The position numbers were made by a program, and so were the translations under genes. Below are positions 45,940 through 52,712 of a stretch of 52,712 bases of DNA, in pieces (within the stretch, counting starts at the first letter, position 1; every line of letters starts with the position of its first letter). The stretch lies in assembly GCF_001306035.1 (NCBI RefSeq), contig NZ_LGCM01000055.1, positions 64,001 to 116,712 on the forward strand, written 5' to 3'. This DNA comes from Levilinea saccharolytica. GTDB taxonomy: Bacteria; Chloroflexota; Anaerolineae; Anaerolineales; Anaerolineaceae. The notes below the pieces were generated by a model that saw only the letters and a program-made list of their open reading frames with translations, had not been told where the DNA came from and made no database searches.

Positions 45940-46391
45940 GGCCCCTGCGAACGGCGCTGGGGGTGATGGGGGTTCTGGTACTGCTGGTGCTGCTGAGCGC
46001 CATTGGGGCGTTTGCGGCGGCGAATGTGATTCCGCCTTCCTCGGCGGGCATTTATTCCGAAACTACCGAACCGCTGTATTTCCGGCCCGATGAATGCAGT
46101 GCAGTGCCAGTAACGAATATCATCCTTGGCAGCGGGAGCATCAACGGCACCAATCAGAGCGATCTGATCCTGGGCAGCTCTGGGAGTGATACGATTGACG
46201 CAATGAACCGCAGCGACTGTATAGTGGGGGGTGGCGGCAACGACACCATCTATGGAAGGAACGGCGCGGACGTGCTGTTGGGCGGTGAAGGGAATGATTA
46301 CCTGGACGGCGGCAACAACAAAGGCGACGTTTGCTACGGCGGTCCAGGGTGGGACACCGCGGTCAACTGCGAGACCTTCCAGCAAGATTGA
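45936..46391 (+). CDS. secreted RTX-type calcium-binding repeat protein
   Basis: A 151-residue exported protein. The signal peptide (LGVMGVLVLLVLLSAIGAFA) is followed by AANVIPPSSAG, a near copy of the motif in the protein at 43132. The mature part has hemolysin-type repeats: NGTNQSDLILGSSGSDTID, CIVGGGGNDTIYGRNGADVLLGGEGNDYLDGG. These form a beta-roll that folds when it binds calcium outside the cell. Three or four repeats are enough for a short roll only. Two or three cysteines flank the roll. The ATG overlaps the stop of the peptidase-EAL gene as ATGA and follows GGAGG, so it is made together with the enzyme that probably processes it. Confidence 0.85.
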   Translation: MRPLRTALGVMGVLVLLVLLSAIGAFAAANVIPPSSAGIYSETTEPLYFRPDECSAVPVTNIILGSGSINGTNQSDLILGSSGSDTIDAMNRSDCIVGGGGNDTIYGRNGADVLLGGEGNDYLDGGNNKGDVCYGGPGWDTAVNCETFQQD

Positions 46392-46397
46392 GCTAAA

Positions 46398-47801
46398 TCA
46401 GGGTACGATGACGCGGTTGTCCACCTGACACATGAGCTGTTCGCTGGGATGCAGGGCGCGGCGGGCCTGGTCGCGGATGCGGTTGACCCCGGCAAAAAAT
46501 TCGCGCATCATCACCACCAGCAAATAGCGCTGCTGATGCGTGAGGCGCAGGAAGTCGGGGCCATCTGTGCGCAGGCCGCCCAGTAAACTCATGAAGAACA
46601 TTTCTTTGAAGAGACCCAATTCCACCGGAAGGCCGAAATCCTGGTGGAATTTCTTTTTATTCAGCATGAGATCAAACAATTCCATCATAAAGCGGTACTG
46701 CATGCGCTCGGTTTTGGCGAAGGTGCGCGTGGCGGTGATGGGGAAGCGGCTTTCGCGCAGGGCTTTTTCATATTCGTTCAGCGAAAAGGTGTTGACGTAG
46801 AGGGTGCCGTTGAGGTAGCTGAACGAACCGGAGCCGGTGCCGACGTATTCATCGTACTTGACGATGTATTCGTCAATCATGGCGATGCCCTTGCGCGAAT
46901 AGGTCCAGGCTGACATGGGCACAAAGGCGCGGCTGAGCTCCTGGCTGAGAATGTGGTAGTAATCGGCCTCGCGCTGGTAATCCACCGTACCCAAGACCTG
47001 CATGGAGCGTTCCACGGAGGGGGAGCTCATCAGCGGGTAAAAGGTGGCCTGTTCGGCGCCCGAATCCACGACAAACTGCACATCGCGGCGCAGGCTTGCT
47101 TCCGTTTGGGTGGGGAAATTGAAGATCATGTCCACGTTGAGGGCAGGGAGACGCCCGGCAACAGACTGGATGCGCTCCAGGATTTGCTGACCAGAGCCGA
47201 ATTTTTGATAGCGGTTCATCTGCTGGAGCAGGTCGTCATCAAAACTCTGCACGCCCACGGAGAGGCGATCCACGCGGCCAGCAAGAATGGAAATGATTTC
47301 GTCAGTAAGGTGATTGGGATTGGTCTCGCAGGAGACTTCCTGGATGCCGAACAGCGATTTCGACAGATCAATCGTGGCCGCCAGCTCTTCGGGAAGGATG
47401 GTGGGGGTGCCGCCGCCCACATAAAGGGATTCAAAGCGGTAGCCCAGGTCAGCTACGCGGCGCATTTCTTCGCGCAGACGCTGGAAATATTTGCGGGCGC
47501 GGTCCTCTTGATAGAGAAAGCGGTTGAAGGAGCAGTACGGGCAGAGACTTTCGCAAAAAGGGACATGCGCATAGAGAACGTACTTTTGCCCAGGGGTGGG
47601 TGGGGGTAACTGGATGTCGGGGGAGGCGGGCTGAAGATTGAGCTGGCTTTTCAGCTTAAAGCGCAGGTAGCCCGCCAACACGCTGGCTGCGGTTTGCTGA
47701 ATGCGCCTGTGAAATTTTGAGGTGGGGGGGAGAGGAAAAAGAGATTCCGCTCGGCGAGGTTCTGCAAGAGGGCTGGAGGGTTCTGTCATGGAGGTTCCCA
47801 T
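46398..47801 (-). CDS. HemN-like radical SAM protein (coproporphyrinogen III oxidase family)
   Basis: A 467-residue radical SAM protein with C83-x3-C87-x2-C90 in VPFCESLCPYCSF, the Tyr-containing HemN form. SLYVGGGTPTILPEEL, CETNPNHLTDEIISIL, DRLSVGVQSFDDDLLQQMNRY and LNVDMIFNFPTQTEASLRRD follow. The C-terminal part differs from HemW and HemN (many Met and Phe, MELFDLMLNKKKFHQDFGLP), so a heme-utilisation relative such as ChuW/HutW is possible. The window also has hemW, so this paralogue may do another step. The ATG at 47801 is 10 nt from a TACAAT on the minus strand. A second in-frame ATG lies four codons later. Confidence 0.8.
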   Translation of the reverse strand: MGTSMTEPSSPLAEPRRAESLFPLPPTSKFHRRIQQTAASVLAGYLRFKLKSQLNLQPASPDIQLPPPTPGQKYVLYAHVPFCESLCPYCSFNRFLYQEDRARKYFQRLREEMRRVADLGYRFESLYVGGGTPTILPEELAATIDLSKSLFGIQEVSCETNPNHLTDEIISILAGRVDRLSVGVQSFDDDLLQQMNRYQKFGSGQQILERIQSVAGRLPALNVDMIFNFPTQTEASLRRDVQFVVDSGAEQATFYPLMSSPSVERSMQVLGTVDYQREADYYHILSQELSRAFVPMSAWTYSRKGIAMIDEYIVKYDEYVGTGSGSFSYLNGTLYVNTFSLNEYEKALRESRFPITATRTFAKTERMQYRFMMELFDLMLNKKKFHQDFGLPVELGLFKEMFFMSLLGGLRTDGPDFLRLTHQQRYLLVVMMREFFAGVNRIRDQARRALHPSEQLMCQVDNRVIVP

Positions 47802-47811
47802 CGGTCGTTTG

Positions 47812-47817
47812 ATTGTA
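47812..47817 (-). promoter_or_regulatory. -10 element of the HemN-like gene
   Basis: Minus-strand TACAAT, 10 nt before the ATG at 47801, leaving a leader of 3-4 nt. Confidence 0.4.
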
Positions 47818-47842
47818 TCCTTTACTACCTGTAATGTTCCGA

Positions 47843-47873
47843 TAAAAACCCTGGCAGCCAGAGGCCAGCCAGG
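47843..47873 (-). terminator. intrinsic terminator after the TrmH-family gene
   Basis: On the minus strand CCTGGC pairs with GCCAGG (47873-47868 with 47855-47850) and is followed by GTTTTTATC. Confidence 0.6.
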
Positions 47874-47945
47874 ATTGAATTCACATCAATATTATACTAT
47901 TTATCCGATGCGCGCGCAGCGAAAAAGTGACAGTTTGCAAAATTA

Positions 47946-48737
47946 TCAGGCGGCGGCGCGCTGACGAGCTACTTCAAAGAGCAGGATTCCCGCGGCTACG
48001 GCGGCATTGAGTGATTCAACCCCGCCGGGCATGGGGATGGACAGGTAGCCGGTGGCGAGGGCGGCGGATTGGGGGCCGGGGCCTTCGGCTTCGCTGCCGA
48101 TGACCAGGGCCAACGGCGGGCGCAGGTTCACCTGCCAGTAAGGCTGCCCCAGGTTGGCATCCGCCAGGAAAACGGAAAGGCTGTGCTGATGGATCCAGGC
48201 AGCGATTTCATCCCAGGCAGCAGCCCACATAGGCAAACGGAAATGGGCGCCCATCGCTGAACGCACCACCTTGGGGGAGAAGGCATCCGCACAGCCCGGC
48301 GAGAGGAGCAGCGCCTGTGCCCCAGCGGCGGCGGAAGTGCGCAGCAGGGTGCCCAGGTTGCCAGGGTCGCGCAAATTATCGGCGATGACTACGAAATTGG
48401 GCTGGGAGGGCAGTTGGGACGCGGGCAAGGGTAAAACCGCTAGCAGCCCCTGGGGGGATTCCGTTCCGGCCACTGAGGCAAACAAGGCAGGGGCCAGCGG
48501 CAGGCACTCTACACCGGCCTTCTGGAAGGTGTGCACCAACTGTTGGGCGCGCGGGGCCAGATCGGGGGTGTAGAGGAGCAGTTGGGGGTGCAGGTGGGCT
48601 GCGGCGGCCTCTTCTAGCAGGCGCACGCCTTCCACCACGTAGGCCGATTGCTCTTCGCGTTCGGAACGGCGCCCCAACAGGGCGCGCACCCGCTGAATCT
48701 TGGGGTTGTGAATGGACGTGATGGGCGGCAGGCTCAT
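47946..48737 (-). CDS. TrmH/SpoU-family RNA 2'-O-methyltransferase
   Basis: A 263-residue SPOUT methyltransferase. The N-terminal substrate-binding part has IHNPKIQRVRALLGRRSEREEQSAYVVEGVRLLEEAA. The knot domain carries motif 1 VVIADNLRDPGNLGTLLRTSAAAGAQALLL, motif 2 ALVIGSEAEGPGP and motif 3 LSIPMPGGVESLNAAVAAGILLFEV. Enzymes of this kind methylate ribose in 23S rRNA (RlmB-like) or tRNA. The target here is not decidable. The ATG overlaps the macro-domain gene's stop as ATGA. A terminator follows about 70 nt beyond the stop. Confidence 0.88.
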   Translation of the reverse strand: MSLPPITSIHNPKIQRVRALLGRRSEREEQSAYVVEGVRLLEEAAAAHLHPQLLLYTPDLAPRAQQLVHTFQKAGVECLPLAPALFASVAGTESPQGLLAVLPLPASQLPSQPNFVVIADNLRDPGNLGTLLRTSAAAGAQALLLSPGCADAFSPKVVRSAMGAHFRLPMWAAAWDEIAAWIHQHSLSVFLADANLGQPYWQVNLRPPLALVIGSEAEGPGPQSAALATGYLSIPMPGGVESLNAAVAAGILLFEVARQRAAA

Positions 48738-49309
48738 GCGGGCAGGGGTGGGTAAAGGGTGTGGAAGGTATGCAGGAAGACGTTGAGGGTGGGGATATCT
48801 AGAATGGTGATGCGGATTTCGCGCAGCGTGCTTTGGGGGTGGACGGCCAGCCAATGGGGCAGGGCGGTGAGGAAGATGTTGGCGGCGCGTTCCTTGGGAA
48901 AGCCGAAAATACCGGTAGAGATGGGCGGTACGGCAATAGAGGGCAGATTTTGGGCGTCGGCTACATCGAGGGCGGCATACAGGGCAGTGATGAGCTTGGC
49001 GTCTTCATCCCCTGAACCCCAAACCGGCCCAACGGCGTGGATGATGCAGGTGCAGGGCAGACGGCCGGGGCCGGTGAGGGCGGGGCGGTCGTGGGCGGCC
49101 AGGCCGTGCTGTTTGATCCAGGCATGGCTCTCCTTTTGGATTTGCTCGCCGCCTTTGCGCACAATGGCCCCCGCGACACCTCCACCGTGGGCGAGGTGCT
49201 GGTTGGCCGCGTTGACAATGGCCCCCACGTGCTCTTCGGTCAGGTCGCCGTGCACGATTTCGAGGGCAGAATCACCGGGAAGGGGCAAACAGGCATGAAC
49301 CACGTTCAT
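48734..49309 (-). CDS. macro-domain protein (O-acetyl-ADP-ribose deacetylase-like)
   Basis: A 191-residue protein with the macro fold: LEIVHGDLTEEHVGAIVNAANQHLAHGGGVAGAI, then RLPCTCIIHAVGPVW and IAVPPISTGIFGFPKERAANIFL. The NAAN and GGGV motifs of YmdB-like ADP-ribose hydrolases are intact. The ATG at 49309 is chosen because GGAGG stands 6 nt before it; the open frame goes 61 codons further without a signal. It would remove ADP-ribose or acetyl groups from ADP-ribosylated substrates. It is coupled with the TrmH-family gene, so a link to RNA metabolism is possible. Confidence 0.9.
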   Translation of the reverse strand: MNVVHACLPLPGDSALEIVHGDLTEEHVGAIVNAANQHLAHGGGVAGAIVRKGGEQIQKESHAWIKQHGLAAHDRPALTGPGRLPCTCIIHAVGPVWGSGDEDAKLITALYAALDVADAQNLPSIAVPPISTGIFGFPKERAANIFLTALPHWLAVHPQSTLREIRITILDIPTLNVFLHTFHTLYPPLPA

Positions 49310-49534
49310 GATGGACCTCCTGATCCAGCAAGACCCGCATTGCAAGATACTCTTATTGTACTTGAAGATGGGGCGGGGGAAAAGAAAACGGGACTGCCGG
49401 AACATCTTACCGGTCGTTTTGGACAGCCAACGGTTTATCTGTTGGTTTGATACGCCATTTCCAAAAAAATGCGATATGATAGTCTCAAGCAATTCTATTA
49501 CGCGGCTAACCCGCGACTGTCAGGAGAGAACACT

Positions 49535-49972
49535 ATGATCGTCATCCGCACCCCCAGCACCAAAGAAGAATTTAAAGCGTATTATGCCCTCCGCTACAAG
49601 ATTTTACGCGAGCCGCTTGGTCAGCCGCACGGCAGTGAAAAAGACGATTATGAGCCCATCAGTATCCACTTTGCTGCGGTAGATGATCAGAAGGACGAAA
49701 TCATAGGCGCGGTTAAACTGTTTGAAAAGGAACCCGGTGTGGGTCAGTATTCGCATATCGCTGTGGCGGAAGCCTACCAACATAAGGGGGTAGGGCGCAT
49801 GTTGATTCAGGCGGTGGAGCAGAAAGCGCGTGAATTGGGCTATAAAAAACTGGGCACGTTGACACGGCTTACCTCAACCGGGTTTTACGAACGCTGCGGC
49901 TACCGTGCAGTAGGCATTACAGGTGTGCTGTTTGGCAAACTGCAGATGATGTGGATGGAAAAAGACCTCTAA
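49535..49972 (+). CDS. GNAT family N-acetyltransferase
   Basis: A 145-residue acetyltransferase. The acetyl-CoA loop reads YSHIAVAEAYQHKGVGRMLIQAVEQKARELGYKKL (Q-x-x-G-x-G form), and the C-terminal STGFYERCGYRAVGI is typical of the ElaA/YjcF-like group. The acceptor is unknown. The ATG at 49535 follows AGGAGA; an upstream open stretch of 22 codons is probably not translated. A TATGAT at 49475-49480 may be its -10. It is monocistronic with a bidirectional terminator after it. Confidence 0.87.
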   Translation: MIVIRTPSTKEEFKAYYALRYKILREPLGQPHGSEKDDYEPISIHFAAVDDQKDEIIGAVKLFEKEPGVGQYSHIAVAEAYQHKGVGRMLIQAVEQKARELGYKKLGTLTRLTSTGFYERCGYRAVGITGVLFGKLQMMWMEKDL

Positions 49973-49986
49973 ATGGATGGGAAATA

Positions 49987-50023
49987 AAAGGTGGGGCGAC
50001 GCACAGGCGGCCCCACCTTTTTT
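49987..50023. terminator. bidirectional terminator between GNAT and TerC genes
   Basis: AAAGGTGGGG (49987-49996) with CCCCACCTTT (50011-50020), and TTT after it; A-rich on the other side. Confidence 0.85.
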
Positions 50024-50061
50024 GATGTTCTGTAGATTGTGATTGGTTGAAAAGTCCCTGC

Positions 50062-50934
50062 TCAGGACACGGAAGCATGTTCGGAACGGGTGAACAGGCG
50101 CATGATCAGATTTTTCAACAAACCCAATAGGGCAAAAACCGGAACCAGAGCCCAGTTGATCACCTCATTGATCTTGGAGAATCCTTGCGCCACCCAAACC
50201 AGAACTGGGCGAAAAACGTGGAGGAATTTGAAATTGGCGTAGGCCAGCGCGAGCAAAATCGTACCAATAGAGATCCCAAAGCGCAGCCAATCATTAATCA
50301 CCACACCGCCAAGTTCCTCTGCCAGAAGTTCGACGCCGATATTGAACACCAGCAGGTAGGCGGCTTCACGCAGCACAGGTTCACGTTCCACGGCGTAACT
50401 GAACAGGCCAGCAGCAAAGCGCATGAAGAGAATGCCAATACCAACCCCCAGAAGAACCACCCACAGTTTATCGGAAAGGGAGACAGCTGCCACCACGTTA
50501 TCCAGGCTAAACACAAGGTCGGCAATTTCAACCGTCAACACAACTCCCCAGAAGGAAGTGGCTTTCACGGTGCGTACTTCGGCGTCGGAATCGCTTTCTT
50601 CGGCCATGCCCAAATTTTCAAAGGCCAAGCGGATCAGATAGGCGGCGCCGATGATCTTTAACCAGGGATTATGAATGATCAAGCTGGCTAGCAGCAGCAT
50701 TAGTCCGCGTCCCACATAGGCACCCATCAGACCGACTCGCAGCGCTGCGGTACGCTGATTTCCCAAAATTCCATGCAGACGGTCGCCGACTTTTTGCAAG
50801 GGGCGGGGCCATTCCACCGGGCGGTCATCGGGCAAGTGAATCACCATTGCGCCAAGTACCGCGGCGTTATCCAGCGAGAGCAAACCCTCGAGAATGATCA
50901 GTTGAAGGATGATAATCGGAATGGTCCAGTCCAT
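50062..50934 (-). CDS. TerC family integral membrane protein
   Basis: A 290-residue protein with seven or more helices. The two inverted repeats carry the metal-binding motif EGLLSLDNAAVLGAMV near residue 15 and EIADLVFSLDNVVAAVSLSDK near residue 130. TerC/Alx proteins export manganese or insert in tellurite-resistance complexes; Mn2+ export is the best-supported role in relatives. The ATG at 50934 is preceded by AGGTG. The preceding 100 nt hold no recognisable yybP-ykoY manganese riboswitch. It reads in the same direction as rplT but beyond that operon's terminator. Confidence 0.88.
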   Translation of the reverse strand: MDWTIPIIILQLIILEGLLSLDNAAVLGAMVIHLPDDRPVEWPRPLQKVGDRLHGILGNQRTAALRVGLMGAYVGRGLMLLLASLIIHNPWLKIIGAAYLIRLAFENLGMAEESDSDAEVRTVKATSFWGVVLTVEIADLVFSLDNVVAAVSLSDKLWVVLLGVGIGILFMRFAAGLFSYAVEREPVLREAAYLLVFNIGVELLAEELGGVVINDWLRFGISIGTILLALAYANFKFLHVFRPVLVWVAQGFSKINEVINWALVPVFALLGLLKNLIMRLFTRSEHASVS

Positions 50935-51038
50935 TGAGCACCTGTGATAATGCGAAGTGAGAAGCAAGCAGCAATTAAAACATAAAAAGCGAACAAATCC
51001 AGTGTCACTTGACCGGATTTGATTAGATTTATGACATG

Positions 51039-51063
51039 AAAAAGGCCGACCCAAAGGCCGGCC
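51039..51063 (-). terminator. intrinsic terminator of the infC-rpmI-rplT operon
   Basis: Minus-strand GGCCG/CGGCC (51063-51059 with 51048-51044) with a 10-nt loop, followed by five T residues. Confidence 0.8.
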
Positions 51064-51126
51064 CAATTCTTATATTTTTTTACCGGTTTCGTAAACCGTC
51101 TTGAAGGGAATTTCCGCAAACTTCAA

Positions 51127-51477
51127 TCAGGCAGACAGTGCTTTTTTGACGACCGCGGTGAAGGCCTGGGGGTCGCGCACAGCGATATCAGCCAGGACTT
51201 TGCGATTGAGCATGATGTTGGCAGACTTGAGGCCGTTGATGAGGCGGCTGTAGGTCGTGCCGTTCAGGCGAGCAGCGGCATTGATGCGCGCAATCCAGAG
51301 TTTGCGCAGATCGCGCTTGCGCACGCGGCGGTCGCGGTAAGCATACCAAAGGCTTTTGAGCATGGCCTCATTCGCACGCCGGAAAAGGCGGTGGCGGCTG
51401 CCAAAATAGCCCTGGTTCATTTTCAAGATTTTCTTATGACGGCGGTAGCCGGAAGGGCCACCCTTTACACGAGCCAT
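51127..51477 (-). CDS. rplT: 50S ribosomal protein L20
   Basis: Complete L20, 116 residues. The basic N-terminal helix [19 protein letters not shown] (extends into 23S rRNA) and the globular part [30 protein letters not shown] are typical. L20 is needed early in large-subunit assembly and in many bacteria represses its own operon by binding leader mRNA. The ATG follows AAAGGAG. It is the third gene of infC-rpmI-rplT, separated from rpmI by about 110 nt. Confidence 0.98.
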   Translation of the reverse strand: MARVKGGPSGYRRHKKILKMNQGYFGSRHRLFRRANEAMLKSLWYAYRDRRVRKRDLRKLWIARINAAARLNGTTYSRLINGLKSANIMLNRKVLADIAVRDPQAFTAVVKKALSA

Positions 51478-51588
51478 GAATTACTCCTTTACGAACCCCT
51501 GGGCGCCGGTGTGAGTCACACCTGTTGCGAACACCCAACGGCCGCACAAAAAAATGGTTGAGAACGGCCTGCGGTGAGCCTCGGCAGA

Positions 51589-51816
51589 TCAGTCGAGGTT
51601 CGGGACGAGGCGCTTGACGCGTTTGATGATCTTGGTCCCTTCGACGGGGATCATCTCGGTGAAGAGGGCTTTGGTGCGCTCCGAGGTGCGGCGGCGGAGA
51701 TGGCTCTTGCCGCCTTTGGTGCGCACGAGGACCCCAGACCCGGTGAGGCGGAACCGTTTGGAGGTTGCTTTATGGGTCTTCAGTTTGGTCTTACCTGCTT
51801 TAAGCTTGCGTGGCAC
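51589..51816 (-). CDS. rpmI: 50S ribosomal protein L35
   Basis: L35, 75 residues and very basic: KLKTHKATSKRFRLTGSGVLVRTKGGKSH and RRTSERTKALF. The start is GTG (51816), with AAGGAG upstream. It has about eight residues more at the C-terminus than the shortest family members. It stands between infC and rplT; an attenuator-like hairpin with a T-run precedes it. Confidence 0.97.
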   Translation of the reverse strand: MPRKLKAGKTKLKTHKATSKRFRLTGSGVLVRTKGGKSHLRRRTSERTKALFTEMIPVEGTKIIKRVKRLVPNLD

Positions 51817-51831
51817 TGCGAAACTCCTTGT

Positions 51832-51898
51832 AAAAAAATAATCCGACTGCGGGCGCGCAGCCCAACAGAAGCGGCTACGAGAGGGAGTAGAGACTACT
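51832..51898 (-). promoter_or_regulatory. infC-rpmI intercistronic hairpins, possible attenuator
   Basis: Minus-strand GAGTAG/CTACTC includes the infC stop codon (51898-51884). Downstream, CTGC/GCAG (51860-51847) with a 6-nt loop precedes TTATTTTTTT (51841-51832). The latter resembles a weak terminator just before the rpmI RBS. This is where L20-dependent control acts in other bacteria. Confidence 0.45.
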
Positions 51899-52475
51899 CG
51901 GTGGGCGCTTTTTCTAACGTTTCGGGTTCGCCGCCTTCGGCAGCGGTGCTCTTTTTCTTGCTGGCGCGCGAGGGGGCCAGTACCATCGACATATTGCGGC
52001 CTTCCAGATTGGGGGCCTGTTCGATGGTGCTCACATCGGCCAGTTCCTCGGCGACTTCGCGCAGATCTTCCAGCGCCAGCTCAGGGTAGGTGATTTCACG
52101 GCCGCGGAAGCGGACGGTGACACGCACCTTCATGCCCTCGAGGAGCCAGCGGCGGGCATCGCGCGTTTTAAAAGAGCGGTGGTGCTCATTGGTCTTGGGC
52201 CGCAGACGAATTTCTTTGATCTCAATCTTGGTCTGGGCCTTGCGGGCTTCGCGTTCCTTTTTGGTGCGCTCGTAAAGGAACTTGCCGAAATCCATGACGC
52301 GGCAGACCGGGGGACTGGCGTTTGGGGCCACTTCGACCAGGTCTAGCTCGGCTTCGCGGGCGATGCGCAGGGCTTCTTTGATATTGACGACGCCGATGTT
52401 TTCGCCGTTGGGGCCGATCATGCGAACTTCTGGCACCCGAATGGTTTCGTTAACCCGAAAATTCGTAGTTGTAAT
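51894..52475 (-). CDS. infC: translation initiation factor IF-3 (ATT start)
   Basis: IF-3, 193 residues. The N-terminal domain includes FRVNETIRVPEVRMIGPNGENIGV, and the C-terminal domain KEIRLRPKTNEHHRSFKTRDARRWLLEGMKVRVTVRFRGRE binds the 30S subunit. The conserved N-terminus begins upstream of the first conventional start (GTG 52436). Reading back in frame gives ITTTNFRVNETIR from an ATT at 52475-52473 with GGAGAG 4 nt before. ATT is the classic infC start that lets IF-3 repress its own translation. The acidic C-terminal tail (EGGEPETLEK) is longer than usual. It is first in infC-rpmI-rplT. Confidence 0.95.
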   Translation of the reverse strand: MTTTNFRVNETIRVPEVRMIGPNGENIGVVNIKEALRIAREAELDLVEVAPNASPPVCRVMDFGKFLYERTKKEREARKAQTKIEIKEIRLRPKTNEHHRSFKTRDARRWLLEGMKVRVTVRFRGREITYPELALEDLREVAEELADVSTIEQAPNLEGRNMSMVLAPSRASKKKSTAAEGGEPETLEKAPTE

Positions 52476-52512
52476 AGCGCTCTCCTTCTCTAATCGAACA
52501 ACCGATTTAAGC

Positions 52513-52572
52513 CCGTTTTTCGAACGGACCTTAACAGAGGAAAATATACCACAAATGGGGGTAAACCGTCAA
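52513..52572 (-). promoter_or_regulatory. promoter and leader hairpin of infC
   Basis: Minus-strand TTGACG (52572-52567), 18-bp spacer, TATATT (52548-52543). The leader of about 60 nt holds CCGTT/AACGG (52527-52523 with 52517-52513). Confidence 0.5.
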
Positions 52573-52607
52573 CGGTTCACCGTGAGGGGAGTGGCTAGAA
52601 ACTGGGC

Positions 52608-52613
52608 TAAAAT
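52608..52613 (+). promoter_or_regulatory. -10 element of the partial zinc-ribbon gene
   Basis: TAAAAT, 6 nt before the ATG at 52620, divergent from the infC promoter. A leaderless start is implied. Confidence 0.4.
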
Positions 52614-52619
52614 AAAGAC

Positions 52620-52712
52620 ATGATCAGATGCCCCCAATGTCAGCGAACAGAACGCCAAAACCGAGCTGGAAAAACAGACAGCGGCAGCCAGCGCTATCGC
52701 TGCATGTTCTGC
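52620..52712 (+). CDS. partial gene: N-terminal zinc ribbon, transposase-like or other
   Basis: An open frame of 31 codons runs off the window. It encodes a four-Cys ribbon, CPQC ... CMFC, separated by 20 residues, with the Gly-Lys and Gly-x-Gln-Arg-Tyr-x-Cys pattern (GKTDSGSQRYRCMFC). This matches the N-terminus of IS1-like and IS1595-like transposases, which bind DNA with such a ribbon. A stand-alone zinc-ribbon protein cannot be excluded, since the catalytic part is outside. No inverted repeat is seen at the boundary, and the gene has a -10-like TAAAAT six bases before the ATG. Confidence 0.55.
   Translation, partial: MIRCPQCQRTERQNRAGKTDSGSQRYRCMFC

Noticed and set aside
50935-51038. yybP-ykoY manganese riboswitch before terC
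   Set aside because: Looked for because TerC proteins are often under such control. The conserved core loops are not present and the leader is AT-rich without stable hairpins.

Overview
The window is 52.7 kb of GC-rich bacterial chromosome, densely packed with genes. It carries housekeeping genes (ligA, infC-rpmI-rplT, trxB, hemW, one tRNA-Pro) and no phage or plasmid genes. The gene content suggests a Chloroflexota bacterium, probably of the Anaerolineae: a FabL-type enoyl reductase, a DUF2142 membrane protein, CapA lipoproteins, LysM proteins with zinc ribbons, an archaeal/SipW-type signal peptidase, and few conventional Gram-negative envelope genes. This assignment is inferred from gene content and protein style, not from a search.

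Layout. (1) 0.2-6.3 kb: a surface-glycan block with a glycosyltransferase, an FrhB-like protein, a polysaccharide pyruvyl transferase and a UPF0104 flippase-like protein on +, and a convergent DUF2142 protein. (2) 6.4-11.7 kb: an mglBAC-type sugar ABC transporter followed by a GH1 beta-glucosidase, all on -. (3) 11.85-15.3 kb: a secreted 5'-nucleotidase behind a structured leader RNA, a MerR/GyrI-like regulator with its own 19-bp-spacer promoter, and trmO. (4) 15.3-22.3 kb: tRNA-Pro, then a six-gene minus-strand operon that is the first candidate novel system. It encodes a zinc-ribbon membrane protein, a DUF2207 membrane protein ending in seven cysteines in a Cys-Ala tail, a radical SAM/SPASM enzyme, a paralogous radical SAM protein that has lost all its cluster cysteines, a methyltransferase and an MFS transporter. 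(5) 22.4-42.8 kb: ligA, an RlmI-like methyltransferase, a thiolase, tandem CapA lipoproteins, a cyclase, fabL-like, DUF309, an aminotransferase, trxB, a LysM protein, hemW, an L,D-transpeptidase, plsC/dagK-like genes, and yceI with a MarR regulator. (6) 43.1-46.4 kb: the second candidate system, a SipW-like signal peptidase fused through a DUF5305-like region to a degenerate EAL domain. It is flanked by two small secreted proteins that share one signal-peptide-proximal motif. (7) 46.4-52.7 kb: a HemN-like protein, a TrmH-family methyltransferase, a macro-domain protein, GNAT, TerC, rplT-rpmI-infC, and the start of a zinc-ribbon protein that resembles a transposase N-terminus.

Two expression themes recur. 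Several genes have a good -10 element only 6-10 nt before the start codon, which implies leaderless or nearly leaderless mRNAs (194, ligA, hemW, DUF309, sipW-EAL, 52620). Many neighbours overlap by ATGA, which implies translational coupling. infC starts at an ATT codon.
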